Of a stretch of DNA of 64,000 bases, positions 44,672 through 52,491 are shown in pieces. Every line of letters starts with the position of its first letter. Position 1 is the stretch's first letter. The stretch covers positions 496,001 to 560,000 of the forward strand of contig NZ_CP041660.1 in NCBI RefSeq assembly GCF_007289895.1, read 5' to 3'. Below the pieces are notes generated by a model. That model did not search any database and was not told where the DNA came from. It saw only the letters and a program-made list of their open reading frames with translations. Source of the DNA: Catenovulum sediminis (GTDB lineage: Bacteria > Pseudomonadota > Gammaproteobacteria > Enterobacterales > Alteromonadaceae). Both the position numbers and the translations under genes were made by a program.

Positions 44672-47600
44672 ATGAAAAAAAACAACACACACTTATTAAT
44701 GGGTATTCTTTTTAGCAGCAGCTTATACTCAACAGCTGCATTAGCCGAGATACCTATAACGGAAAGTCCGGAGCAATCAGGCACTAACCTGTTTTTTAGA
44801 CCTGCCGAACCTTGGCAAAACATTTCTGGCTTTGAATTTTGCTGTGGTGGGTTCGATTCTTACCAAAAACATGGCTTCAGCCAAGCAAGCGGTGATTTTG
44901 TCAAACTCGATGGCGGTCAATGGGCAGCTGGCATTGCAGGCTCAATCGGAGACAGAGCATTCGTCAGTTATGGTGATGGCTACGAAGGTGAATGGGACAA
45001 CACACCAGAGCATATCGGTTGGCATGCAACGGGGTCAATAAGAAGCCCAGAATTCACAATAGAACAAAACTACATTAACTTTAAAGTAGGCGGCGGCAGC
45101 AACCGCTTTGACCACATCAATGCAACCTCAGTTGTATTAGTCGTTAATGGAGAATGGGAGCGCCACGCCAGCGGCCAAAACATTGAAAACCAGTTAGATT
45201 GGCAAACGTGGGACGTTAGCGAATTCATTGGCCAAAATGCATACATCTTATTTTTAGATATGCATCCTGCCGATGGTTCTGATACCTCACTTCCGTATTT
45301 ACTGGCAGACGAATTTAGGGCTGATAACGCGGCAGCCGTAGAACCTTCTATCGCTAACTGGGTTAACCCAGCGAATGCCGGCGTAGCACTGTTCACGCCC
45401 GATAATCTAGCTGATTTCGAATTTTGTTGTGCAGGTGCCGGTACATATGCAGCTCATGGATTCACCAATGCAACAGCTGACTTTAACAAATTAGATGGTG
45501 GTTTTTGGGCTGCTGACATAAGTGGATCAATTGGCCAGCGGATATTTTCAAGTTACGGTGACGGTGCAATTGATGAGCAGGGTAATATTGCGCAACTTGG
45601 TGGCGAAGCAACCGGCACATTAGATAGCCCTGAATTTACCATTGATCATAATTTTATTAATTTTTTAGTAGGCGGTGGCAGCAACCGGTTTGACGCGGCT
45701 AACGCAACCTCTGTTGTACTTTTAGTGGATGGCGCAATAGTTCGGCACGCCAGTGGGAATAACCAAGCAAACAAACTCAGTTGGGCCAGTTGGGACGTCA
45801 GCGAATTTTTCGGTAACACCGCACAACTTAGATTTATCGATATCCACCCTGATGACAAATCAGATAATACTATACCGTATCTTTTAGCTGATCACTTCCG
45901 TGCAGCAGATAGCCCAGTGGTAACCCCCGATGCAGACAGTGCCGTTAACCTAGCCGCTGAATTGATTATCGAAGCGCCAGAGCTTGCAGGTGAAGCAGCC
46001 TTCTCGCGCTTAAACCACCCGCAACAACATATCGCCGGTTTTGAGTTTTGTTGTGGTGGGTATGATGCCTATCATCAACATAACTTTCTGGCGACAGGTG
46101 ATTTCATCCGTTTTGACGGTGGTTTATGGGCAGACGGTATCGCTAACCATGTGGGTGATCGCATTTTTGCCAGTTATGGCCAAGGTTATGCAAACAACGC
46201 CGATACGACAGGCACTTGGTATGGTTGGGAGGCGACTGGTCGTCTATTATCCCCTAAATTTACCATCGAAAAACCTTACATTAATCTATTAACCGCAGGC
46301 GGTACCAATACCTTTGAGTCTGACAATGCAACCGCAGTTGTTTTGCGCGTAAACGGCAAAGTTGTGCGCCAATCTACGGGTAATGGCTTAGAAACTGAAC
46401 TTGAATGGGTTTCTTGGGATACAACTTCTTTAATCGGTCAACAAGCTGTGATTGAAATTATCGACCAACATGACAATACAGTAAGCGATGGTAGTTTACC
46501 CTTTATTTTAGTCGATGAAATTCGTCAAGCCGATAAAGCTGCGGTAACCCCACTCACCTCATCTATTGTCAGCCAAATTGACGGCCATAAAGTACCATTG
46601 CAACTGAACATGGGGGATGCGAATCCGTATTATGAAAACGGAGAGTTTTATATCTACTACTTGCAAAACTCAGCTTATCATTCTTGGTATTTATCTAAAA
46701 CAGATGATTTACTCACGGGTACGTTTACTGAGGAAGTTTTAGCCGCATCGGGCGACCATACCGCGCAAGATCAATGGACTGGTTCAGGCAGTGTAATGAA
46801 AGACCAAAACGGTCAATATCATTTATTTTATACCGGCCACAATAAAAACCACTATCCGGTTGAAGCTGTGATGCATGCCGTTGCAACTGACAATACCTTG
46901 AAAAATTGGCAAACCATTGATGAACATACATTCACAGGTTCAAATGGCTATAGCGATTATGATTTCCGCGACCCATTTGTATTTTGGAATGAAGACGAGC
47001 AACGTTATTGGATGCTGATTACCTCTCGTTACAATAATCAAGCAGCTATTGGTTTATATACTTCAACCGACTTAGCCAGCTGGACTGCGCAAGCACCTCT
47101 ATATACCGAAAACTCGCCATTAAATTTAGAAGTACCAGAGTACTTTGAGCTTGCTGATACGCCATTTGTGGTCTATTCAGATCAACGCAGTGAATCACCT
47201 GTTGTTAAATATTTAATTAAGCAAAATAACCAATGGGTTAAACCAGATTGGGATGCACTCGATGGCCGCTATTTTTATGCAGCCCGTTCAGCTGGGCCTG
47301 AAAACGAGCGCCTATTGTTTGGTTGGGTACCACATACAGATGGCCGCAATGATGGCGCCGCAGCGCAATGGGGTGGCGATTTAATCATGCACCAACTGCA
47401 TAAAAAACCAAATGGTGAATTAGCGGTTAAATTTCCGAAAAAATTAAGACAGCAAATGAGCCAACAAATGCCAGTAGAAAACCTACAAGCAAACAAAGGT
47501 GTACGCAGTTTTAATAAGGGTCGTTTCGCAAACTCAGCGCTACTTGTGTTGCCGAAAGGACAATTTTTGTTACCTGCAGCCAGCAACAAAAACTTGCTTG

Positions 47601-47953
47601 AATTGGCGGTAGTCAGCAAAAACACCAATGCAAAATTGGCCGTGGCGCTTAACAGCGACAAACACTCTGTTCAGTACAAAATACTGCTTAATAGTGCGCA
47701 AAATAAAGCTATGTTATTGCAACAGATTAACGGAAATAAAAACGTAATTGCTGAAGTTGAAGTACAACTTGACCCGAAAAAAGATATACAACTACAACTG
47801 TATTCTGACCCGCAATCGGGCGTTGGCTCGCTCTATATCAACCAAGACAAAGCCCTAAGCTTTAGGTTATATCAACTCAAAGATTACCAAATTGGCCTTG
47901 AAGCAATAAAAGGTATGTTTGAAGTAAAAGATATGAACCGAATTGGTTTGTAG
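44672..47953 (+). CDS. Secreted GH32 fructan hydrolase, paralogue of the previous gene
   Basis: 1093 residues with a signal peptide (ending near AALAE). Three modules of the same type have FEFCC landmarks near residues 52, 249 and 455. The propeller begins near 647 (GDANPYYENG), with FRDP near 765 and EVPEYFE near 820. The last 180 residues form a beta-sandwich that differs from its neighbour (a lysine-rich insert near 930-1000). Module 3 and much of the catalytic part are near-identical to the first gene, while modules 1 and 2 and the C-terminus have diverged. It has no operator of its own and is probably read from the 41199 promoter past the hairpin. A remnant of a third copy lies at 49158. 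Confidence 0.88.
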   Translation: MKKNNTHLLMGILFSSSLYSTAALAEIPITESPEQSGTNLFFRPAEPWQNISGFEFCCGGFDSYQKHGFSQASGDFVKLDGGQWAAGIAGSIGDRAFVSYGDGYEGEWDNTPEHIGWHATGSIRSPEFTIEQNYINFKVGGGSNRFDHINATSVVLVVNGEWERHASGQNIENQLDWQTWDVSEFIGQNAYILFLDMHPADGSDTSLPYLLADEFRADNAAAVEPSIANWVNPANAGVALFTPDNLADFEFCCAGAGTYAAHGFTNATADFNKLDGGFWAADISGSIGQRIFSSYGDGAIDEQGNIAQLGGEATGTLDSPEFTIDHNFINFLVGGGSNRFDAANATSVVLLVDGAIVRHASGNNQANKLSWASWDVSEFFGNTAQLRFIDIHPDDKSDNTIPYLLADHFRAADSPVVTPDADSAVNLAAELIIEAPELAGEAAFSRLNHPQQHIAGFEFCCGGYDAYHQHNFLATGDFIRFDGGLWADGIANHVGDRIFASYGQGYANNADTTGTWYGWEATGRLLSPKFTIEKPYINLLTAGGTNTFESDNATAVVLRVNGKVVRQSTGNGLETELEWVSWDTTSLIGQQAVIEIIDQHDNTVSDGSLPFILVDEIRQADKAAVTPLTSSIVSQIDGHKVPLQLNMGDANPYYENGEFYIYYLQNSAYHSWYLSKTDDLLTGTFTEEVLAASGDHTAQDQWTGSGSVMKDQNGQYHLFYTGHNKNHYPVEAVMHAVATDNTLKNWQTIDEHTFTGSNGYSDYDFRDPFVFWNEDEQRYWMLITSRYNNQAAIGLYTSTDLASWTAQAPLYTENSPLNLEVPEYFELADTPFVVYSDQRSESPVVKYLIKQNNQWVKPDWDALDGRYFYAARSAGPENERLLFGWVPHTDGRNDGAAAQWGGDLIMHQLHKKPNGELAVKFPKKLRQQMSQQMPVENLQANKGVRSFNKGRFANSALLVLPKGQFLLPAASNKNLLELAVVSKNTNAKLAVALNSDKHSVQYKILLNSAQNKAMLLQQINGNKNVIAEVEVQLDPKKDIQLQLYSDPQSGVGSLYINQDKALSFRLYQLKDYQIGLEAIKGMFEVKDMNRIGL
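46156..46539 (+). repeat. 384-bp identical block, copy 2
   Basis: Identical to 42818-43201. Recent gene conversion or a recent partial duplication is the simplest reading. Confidence 0.9.
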
Positions 47954-48012
47954 ATGGGTGGTAAATCAACTAGGTAGCCGTTTTTGGCTACCTAGTGGTG
48001 TTCGGTTTGGTG
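47869..48012 (+). repeat. 144-bp direct repeat, copy 1 (GH32 3' end plus terminator)
   Basis: Last codons of the second GH32 gene and its terminator. It is repeated with a few changes at 49157-49300, on the far side of the PIN/HTH module. Confidence 0.85.
47969..47996 (+). terminator. Terminator-like hairpin after the second GH32 gene
   Basis: ACTAGGTAGCC (47969-47979), loop GTTTTT, GGCTACCTAGT (47986-47996): an 11-bp perfect stem 15 bp after the stop codon. Confidence 0.6.
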
Positions 48013-48060
48013 TAAATGTGCCAGACGCACGCGTACTCTCATATATTTGGAGTTATTAAC

Positions 48061-48626
48061 TTACAAAAATTGAATGTATTTACGCAAGGCCGATACAGTT
48101 TGAGGTAGCTGCTGTTTTTGTAGAATAGCTAAAAAATTCGCGACATCAATTTCGGGATTTTTCAACGCTGCCCGCTGGCGTCTGATAGCGTCGCAACAAA
48201 CTGCCGTTGCCATATCTATTTGATAATGAATAAAATCGTCAGGATGGACAACATCTATCCCAAATTGCTGCAAATATTCGGTTGGAAAATCTTTCAAGTT
48301 AAAAGTTACGATAGCATCCGCATTTACTTTAATTGCGGCCGCCAATACGTGACGGTCATCAGGATCAGGTAAGTTAAGTCCGTCAATTAAACTTTCGTAG
48401 TTAGATACTTTTGCATCACGTACATGACTATCCATTAGAACCCTAGTACGTTCAAGTACTTCTTTGCTATGCTTTCCCTGCCTGAGTAATGCGTTTATCC
48501 ATTCATCATGGATCTTATCTGTCCAGTGAGCTTTGAATAAATCCGTCAAAGCTAAACGCATGAAGGTGTCCCTTAAGGGGCCGGATATAACACACACGCA
48601 TCAAATCCAACCGTAAACTTAGCCAT
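48061..48626 (-). pseudogene. PIN-domain toxin (PIN_3 type), frameshifted
   Basis: The expected start is the ATG at 48626, 5 bp after the antitoxin stop, giving MAKFTVGFDACVLYPAP with the first catalytic Asp of PIN nucleases. A TAA at 48575-48573 then stops this frame. One extra C in the C4 run (48577-48580, minus strand) would restore PAPLRDTFMRLALTDLFKAHW and the rest of a full PIN_3 protein, including LPDPDDRHVLAAA with two acidic catalytic residues. The toxin is therefore broken by a one-base deletion, or the read has an error, or the run is phase-variable. An internal GTG start (48597) would lack the first Asp. Intact versions cut RNA. Confidence 0.75.
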
Positions 48627-48631
48627 TAAGT

Positions 48632-49084
48632 TTAATATCCCATACCTTCAGACTGCGAAAGCTCTGACAACTCATCAAGTGCTTGGTTTCGTTTCTCATC
48701 AATTTGTTGCTTATAAGTCAAAATATCCTGCAATTTAACGCGTCTGTGAGTACCAATTTTGTGAAAAGGAATGTTTCCACCTTCAAGTAATTTAATCAGA
48801 AATGGGCGACTTACGTTCAAGATATTAGCGGCTTCTTGGGTACTCACTTCCTGATTATGAGGGATCAAGCTAATTGCGTTACCGTTTGATATTTCTGACA
48901 ACACATCTAACAGGATCTGCATAACATGCCCAGGCAGAACAAACTGTTCACCTTCTCCGTTGCTGCCGCGGATCGACATTTGAACACGATCGACAGATGC
49001 ATATTTTGCTAACGTCCTGCTAGATCGCTTTGCAACGTCAATCTCATCAGATGTTGGTAAATGTAATAACGTGGCACTACTCAT
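48632..49084 (-). CDS. HTH (excisionase-type) antitoxin of the PIN module
   Basis: 150 residues starting at the ATG at 49084 (AGGAG 7 bp upstream); a longer frame has no signal. The C-terminal half is an excisionase-like helix-turn-helix: STQEAANILNVSRPFLIKLLEGGNIPFHKIGTHRRV, then a helix KQQIDEKRNQALDEL. The N-terminal region is a dimerisation-type segment. Pairs of this HTH family with PIN_3 toxins are common, and the toxin gene starts 5 bp downstream. It presumably binds the AT-rich upstream region (49085-49156), where CGAAA-type repeats occur. It appears intact although its toxin is broken. Confidence 0.8.
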   Translation of the reverse strand: MSSATLLHLPTSDEIDVAKRSSRTLAKYASVDRVQMSIRGSNGEGEQFVLPGHVMQILLDVLSEISNGNAISLIPHNQEVSTQEAANILNVSRPFLIKLLEGGNIPFHKIGTHRRVKLQDILTYKQQIDEKRNQALDELSELSQSEGMGY

Positions 49085-49156
49085 TATATGTCTCCTTTTG
49101 TTTAGTAAATTATAGTACACAAACGAAATAATCGAAACAAATGAAATAAACGAATC

Positions 49157-49300
49157 ATATCAACTCAAAGATTACCAAGTAGGTCTTAAAGCAATAAAAG
49201 GTATGTTTGAAGTAAAAGAAATGACCCGTATTGGTTTGTAGATGGGGTGGTAAATCAACTAGGTAGCCGTTTGGGCTACCTAGTGGTGTTCGGTTTGGCG
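49157..49300 (+). repeat. 144-bp direct repeat, copy 2
   Basis: Matches 47869-48012 including the 11-bp terminator stem (49258-49284). The boundary on the left is sharp; no GH32 similarity is seen upstream of 49157. Confidence 0.85.
49158..49241 (+). pseudogene. Remnant of a GH32 gene (last 27 codons and stop)
   Basis: In frame it reads YQLKDYQVGLKAIKG and onward to RIGL plus a stop, homologous to the C-terminus of the gene ending at 47953 but with several substitutions. It is therefore an older or different paralogue end, not a perfect duplicate. The rest of that gene is absent and the PIN/HTH module stands in its place. Confidence 0.75.
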
Positions 49301-49443
49301 TTTGTATGCCAAAAGCGGACATTCAGTTATAACTCGTTTATGCCCCATTTCGTGACAGCACACACTTTAATCAACTTGATTCTGTACAAATACGCAATGT
49401 TAATATACAATATTGAGTACACAACAAAGTACAAAGGTGTGTT

Positions 49444-49737
49444 ATGAAAACAAGTACAATCTATGCAGAAAAAGCAGTGTCATCAAGCGAAGCTAGAAAG
49501 CATTTTAAAGATTGTTTATCAGGGGAGCCAGTCGTAGTTTTATCGAACAATGAGCCTGCTGGTTATATGATGAGCGCCACTTTTTTTGAAGGGCTAATGA
49601 AAGCTTTGGAGGGCAAAAATGCTGACTCTGTTTCATCATTTAGGCCAATGAGTGCTCGCTTAGAAGTCATTTCTCATCTGAATGCTCAAGCATTAACAGA
49701 GCTTGATGAAAGTATTTTGGATGAGTTTCAAGAGTGA
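49444..49737 (+). CDS. yafN: YafN-like antitoxin (Phd/YefM family)
   Basis: 97 residues. The N-terminal AVSSSEARKHFKDCLSGEPVVVLSNNEPAGYMMS is the Phd/YefM DNA-binding fold; the C-terminal acidic tail (ALTELDESILDEFQE) would wrap the toxin. AAAGGTG precedes the ATG. The upstream sequence holds two GTAC half-sites around 49422-49433 that may form the autoregulatory operator. Its TGA overlaps the toxin's GTG start by 4 bp. It should neutralise YafO and repress the operon. Confidence 0.85.
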   Translation: MKTSTIYAEKAVSSSEARKHFKDCLSGEPVVVLSNNEPAGYMMSATFFEGLMKALEGKNADSVSSFRPMSARLEVISHLNAQALTELDESILDEFQE

Positions 49738-50144
49738 GTAAGTCATTAAATATTAGAGTTTTTAAGCATAAGATCTTAATTGATTCACTTACTGAAAGTG
49801 AGCTTCAATCTTTGACTAAAGACTTTAGACACTATAAAGAAACAGGTCAAAAACCAGATTTTTTTGGTCGAGATGAAGCTTATAATCATCCCGATACATT
49901 ACCGATCTTGAAGTCAGAGGAAGTTAAGCACATTCACTTAGCTGCTAGTGATGCTCCGTTCTTAAGTTCTATCCAATTTTACCAAACGAGCGATAAGCAC
50001 CTAGTGTATTGTCAAGGTTGGAATGACCTTAGTTGTTTTCTGTTAATCGCCATCCTTGCCCCTGACGCTCATGAGCAAGCTCGTAATCGAACTATCATGC
50101 ATAACTTGGGTTTGATAGCTGAAAAATTTCGGCAGCAATTCTAA
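49734..50144 (+). CDS. yafO: YafO-type mRNA interferase toxin
   Basis: 136 residues, close in length and sequence pattern to E. coli YafO: FRHYKETGQKPDFFGRDEAYNHP, VKHIHLAASDAPF and HLVYCQGWNDLSCFLLIAILAPDAHEQAR, ending in MHNLGLIAEKFRQQF. YafO is a ribosome-dependent endoribonuclease. It starts at a GTG within GTGA, coupled to the antitoxin. The frame is intact. It lies between the GH32 remnant and the next GH32 gene on the other strand, so this position looks like an entry point for addiction modules. Confidence 0.9.
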   Translation: MSKSLNIRVFKHKILIDSLTESELQSLTKDFRHYKETGQKPDFFGRDEAYNHPDTLPILKSEEVKHIHLAASDAPFLSSIQFYQTSDKHLVYCQGWNDLSCFLLIAILAPDAHEQARNRTIMHNLGLIAEKFRQQF

Positions 50145-50326
50145 ATCGCTTCTGTCCAAAAATGTGTTAGATCCTCCGTCCGTCGTTTGCTCACACCAGA
50201 AGTTCATTTGATTAAGTTATTTAATTTACGCTGCGTTTATACCCTGAAGCACATAAGGAAAGACAAAACACTCCATTCAGCGCGATTATGACAACCGCGC
50301 CGAATAGGTATTTTATTAGGATGGAA
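50145..50326. other. Short gap between yafO and the converging GH32 gene
   Basis: No gene, repeat or clear terminator was recognised here. Confidence 0.4.
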
Positions 50327-52384
50327 CTACCAAATAGATTTTAACTGACTGATTTGCCAATTTGTCACTAGGCTGCTTTGCTCAGATTGTAAGTGAATTT
50401 GGTTAAAAGGTTTGTTAGGAAAAACCAACGAGGTAATGGTCGATTTACCGTCTTCTACAAATACTTCTATTGACGCAACGTCTTGAACAATTCGAACTGA
50501 ATAATTCTGTTTAGTTGAAATAGGTGCAACTTGTACCATCGGAAAGTCTTCGTCAAACCTTTGCTGGCCCGCTTGGGTTCTATCAACCGACAAAACACCC
50601 GTTTTACTATTTAAACTAATTACCGCCTGCTCATTTAAATCGTTGGCTAGCACGATTTTAAATTCATTTGCTTGCAGCATATTAACATTCAGCGAAATAT
50701 CCGCCAATTCAGTGGCAAATTGCACTTGTTTATCTAGGCGCACTGTCTGTTTAACCACTAAATTGCTACCCGTTTCTGTATTTTGTCGCAACTTGTTAAG
50801 TTCAGTGGTTGGTACAGAAGCGACACGATAACCTTTAGCCATTTTATGCAGTTTCAGTTCTCGTGGTATTGTCATTGCGCCGCGCCATTGATCAGTGGGT
50901 ACTTCGTTAGCATACGCCCAGTTGTTCATCCAACCGATAAATAAATGACGGCCATCTTCAATACCTGACCAAGTAACACCGGCATAATTGTCTGCACCAT
51001 AATCTAACCAAACTGCCGGTTCTATTGCTGATTTGGCGGGTGTGTCGGCAAATACAATTTGGTCAACCGAAATATGTCCCCATGGGCCCGTCGCTCTGTC
51101 TACTATTTCTAAACGTGCTTTTTTACCCTGCCATTTTGATACATCCCAGCTGGCAATCGACATACTGCCGGAATTATTTCCCGTTGCGTACGCAACAATT
51201 TGATCATCGACAATAAGATTCATTGCTGCGTCTTTTGGATATTTTCCACCCGCAATTACAAAGTTGATGTAAGGTTTTTCAATTTTGAATGCCTGACTAA
51301 TTAACTTACCGGTTGATGCATCACCCGTATTAAAAGAATTAGCAAGCTGCGCGCCATACCGGCCGATAAATTCGTTCGCACCAGCTTTTATCGGTGACTG
51401 GTTAAACGAATCGCCTTCTGTCGTCCATTTATCTATGCCGCTTTCAAAGTCTTCAAATATTTGCTGTTGCGGAAAAACAGCTGGTATTTTGGTGACTTCA
51501 CTTTTAAAAGCAGGGTCCATCGTAAAAGTTTTGCCATCAAAATCACCCACAAAATATTGTGTACCTGAGCCACCATTTGGCCCACCCGGGTTTAAGCTGA
51601 CCAAGAGTACATATTTTTCTTCTTGCGTGCCTTCCACCTGCATTTTAATTAAGTCTGGGCATTCCCAATATCCACCATGTGCGCCATATGCAGCGCCAAA
51701 ATCACTTAGGTGATGCCAGTCTTTTAAATTGGGTGAGGCGTAAAAACCAATGCGGTTTTGCACGGCTAAGGCCATTACCCATTGGTTTGACTCGTCATGC
51801 CAAAATACTTTTGGATCGCGAAAATCGGCAATTTTGCCGCCTTCTAATACTGGGTTGCCCGCATATTTTTGCCAACTGCGACCATTGTCTAAGCTGTAAG
51901 CTAAGGCTTGTGTCTGAACGTTTTCGGCTCTAGCTGCTTCGGCAACTTTGTCGTGGTAGGTGAATATGGCAACTAACGGTGGGTTGTCTGCCGTGCCAAA
52001 ACCGGATGTGTTGTTTTTATCTAATACGGCACTACCAGAGAATATCCAACCTTTATCGTCTGGAAATAATGCTATTGGTCGTTCTTGCCAATTCACTAAA
52101 TCTTTAGAAATCGCATGTCCCCAATGCATTGGCCCCCACTTTGTGCCTTCTGGGTAATGCTGAAAGAACAGGTGATATTCACCATTGTGATAAACCATGC
52201 CATTAGGGTCATTCATCCAAGCTTGTTTTGGTGAAAAGTGAAATTGCGGTCTATGGTGTTGGAAATATTCAGGTGTTGATGAGGTTGCGTCTACCGCTTG
52301 ATTTGCGTTAACTATTGCAGGTGAGCTTGCGAGCCCAGCTGTCATTGAAAGCGCTACTAACCAACTTAATTTTCTAAGCTTCAT
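50327..52384 (-). CDS. Secreted canonical GH32 enzyme (exo-levanase/inulinase type) with inserted beta-sandwich
   Basis: 685 residues with signal peptide (cleavage near IVNA, residue 27). All three GH32 signatures are canonical: WMNDPNG with nucleophile D59, FRDP near 190, and WECPDL near 240. A module of about 130 residues (about 312-445, FEDFESGIDKW to GHISVDQIVF) is inserted in the propeller before GVTWSGIEDGRHLFIGWMNNW. It resembles CBM38-like fructan-binding modules in outline; that assignment is from memory. The C-terminal beta-sandwich is complete. Expected reaction: release of fructose from levan, inulin or sucrose. It lies downstream of the lipoprotein GH32 gene, after a terminator-like hairpin. 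Confidence 0.9.
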   Translation of the reverse strand: MKLRKLSWLVALSMTAGLASSPAIVNANQAVDATSSTPEYFQHHRPQFHFSPKQAWMNDPNGMVYHNGEYHLFFQHYPEGTKWGPMHWGHAISKDLVNWQERPIALFPDDKGWIFSGSAVLDKNNTSGFGTADNPPLVAIFTYHDKVAEAARAENVQTQALAYSLDNGRSWQKYAGNPVLEGGKIADFRDPKVFWHDESNQWVMALAVQNRIGFYASPNLKDWHHLSDFGAAYGAHGGYWECPDLIKMQVEGTQEEKYVLLVSLNPGGPNGGSGTQYFVGDFDGKTFTMDPAFKSEVTKIPAVFPQQQIFEDFESGIDKWTTEGDSFNQSPIKAGANEFIGRYGAQLANSFNTGDASTGKLISQAFKIEKPYINFVIAGGKYPKDAAMNLIVDDQIVAYATGNNSGSMSIASWDVSKWQGKKARLEIVDRATGPWGHISVDQIVFADTPAKSAIEPAVWLDYGADNYAGVTWSGIEDGRHLFIGWMNNWAYANEVPTDQWRGAMTIPRELKLHKMAKGYRVASVPTTELNKLRQNTETGSNLVVKQTVRLDKQVQFATELADISLNVNMLQANEFKIVLANDLNEQAVISLNSKTGVLSVDRTQAGQQRFDEDFPMVQVAPISTKQNYSVRIVQDVASIEVFVEDGKSTITSLVFPNKPFNQIHLQSEQSSLVTNWQISQLKSIW

Positions 52385-52420
52385 AACAATACAACTCTAT
52401 TGATTACTTTAAAAGAAAGC

Positions 52421-52454
52421 GGCGCCACCAGACTCAGCACTGACTGGTGACGCC
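52421..52454 (-). terminator. Intrinsic-type terminator between two GH32 genes
   Basis: On the minus strand an 11-bp stem with one mismatch (52454-52444 with 52431-52421) and a 12-base loop, followed by CTTTCTTTT. It would end or attenuate transcription from the lipoprotein GH32 gene. Confidence 0.65.
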
Positions 52455-52491
52455 AATTCTGATCATGGGGATCAGAAACCTTTACGTTAAC

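Noticed and set aside
48061-50144. Insertion sequence carrying the toxin genes
   Set aside because: No transposase, integrase or terminal inverted repeats; the flanking direct repeats are GH32 gene ends.
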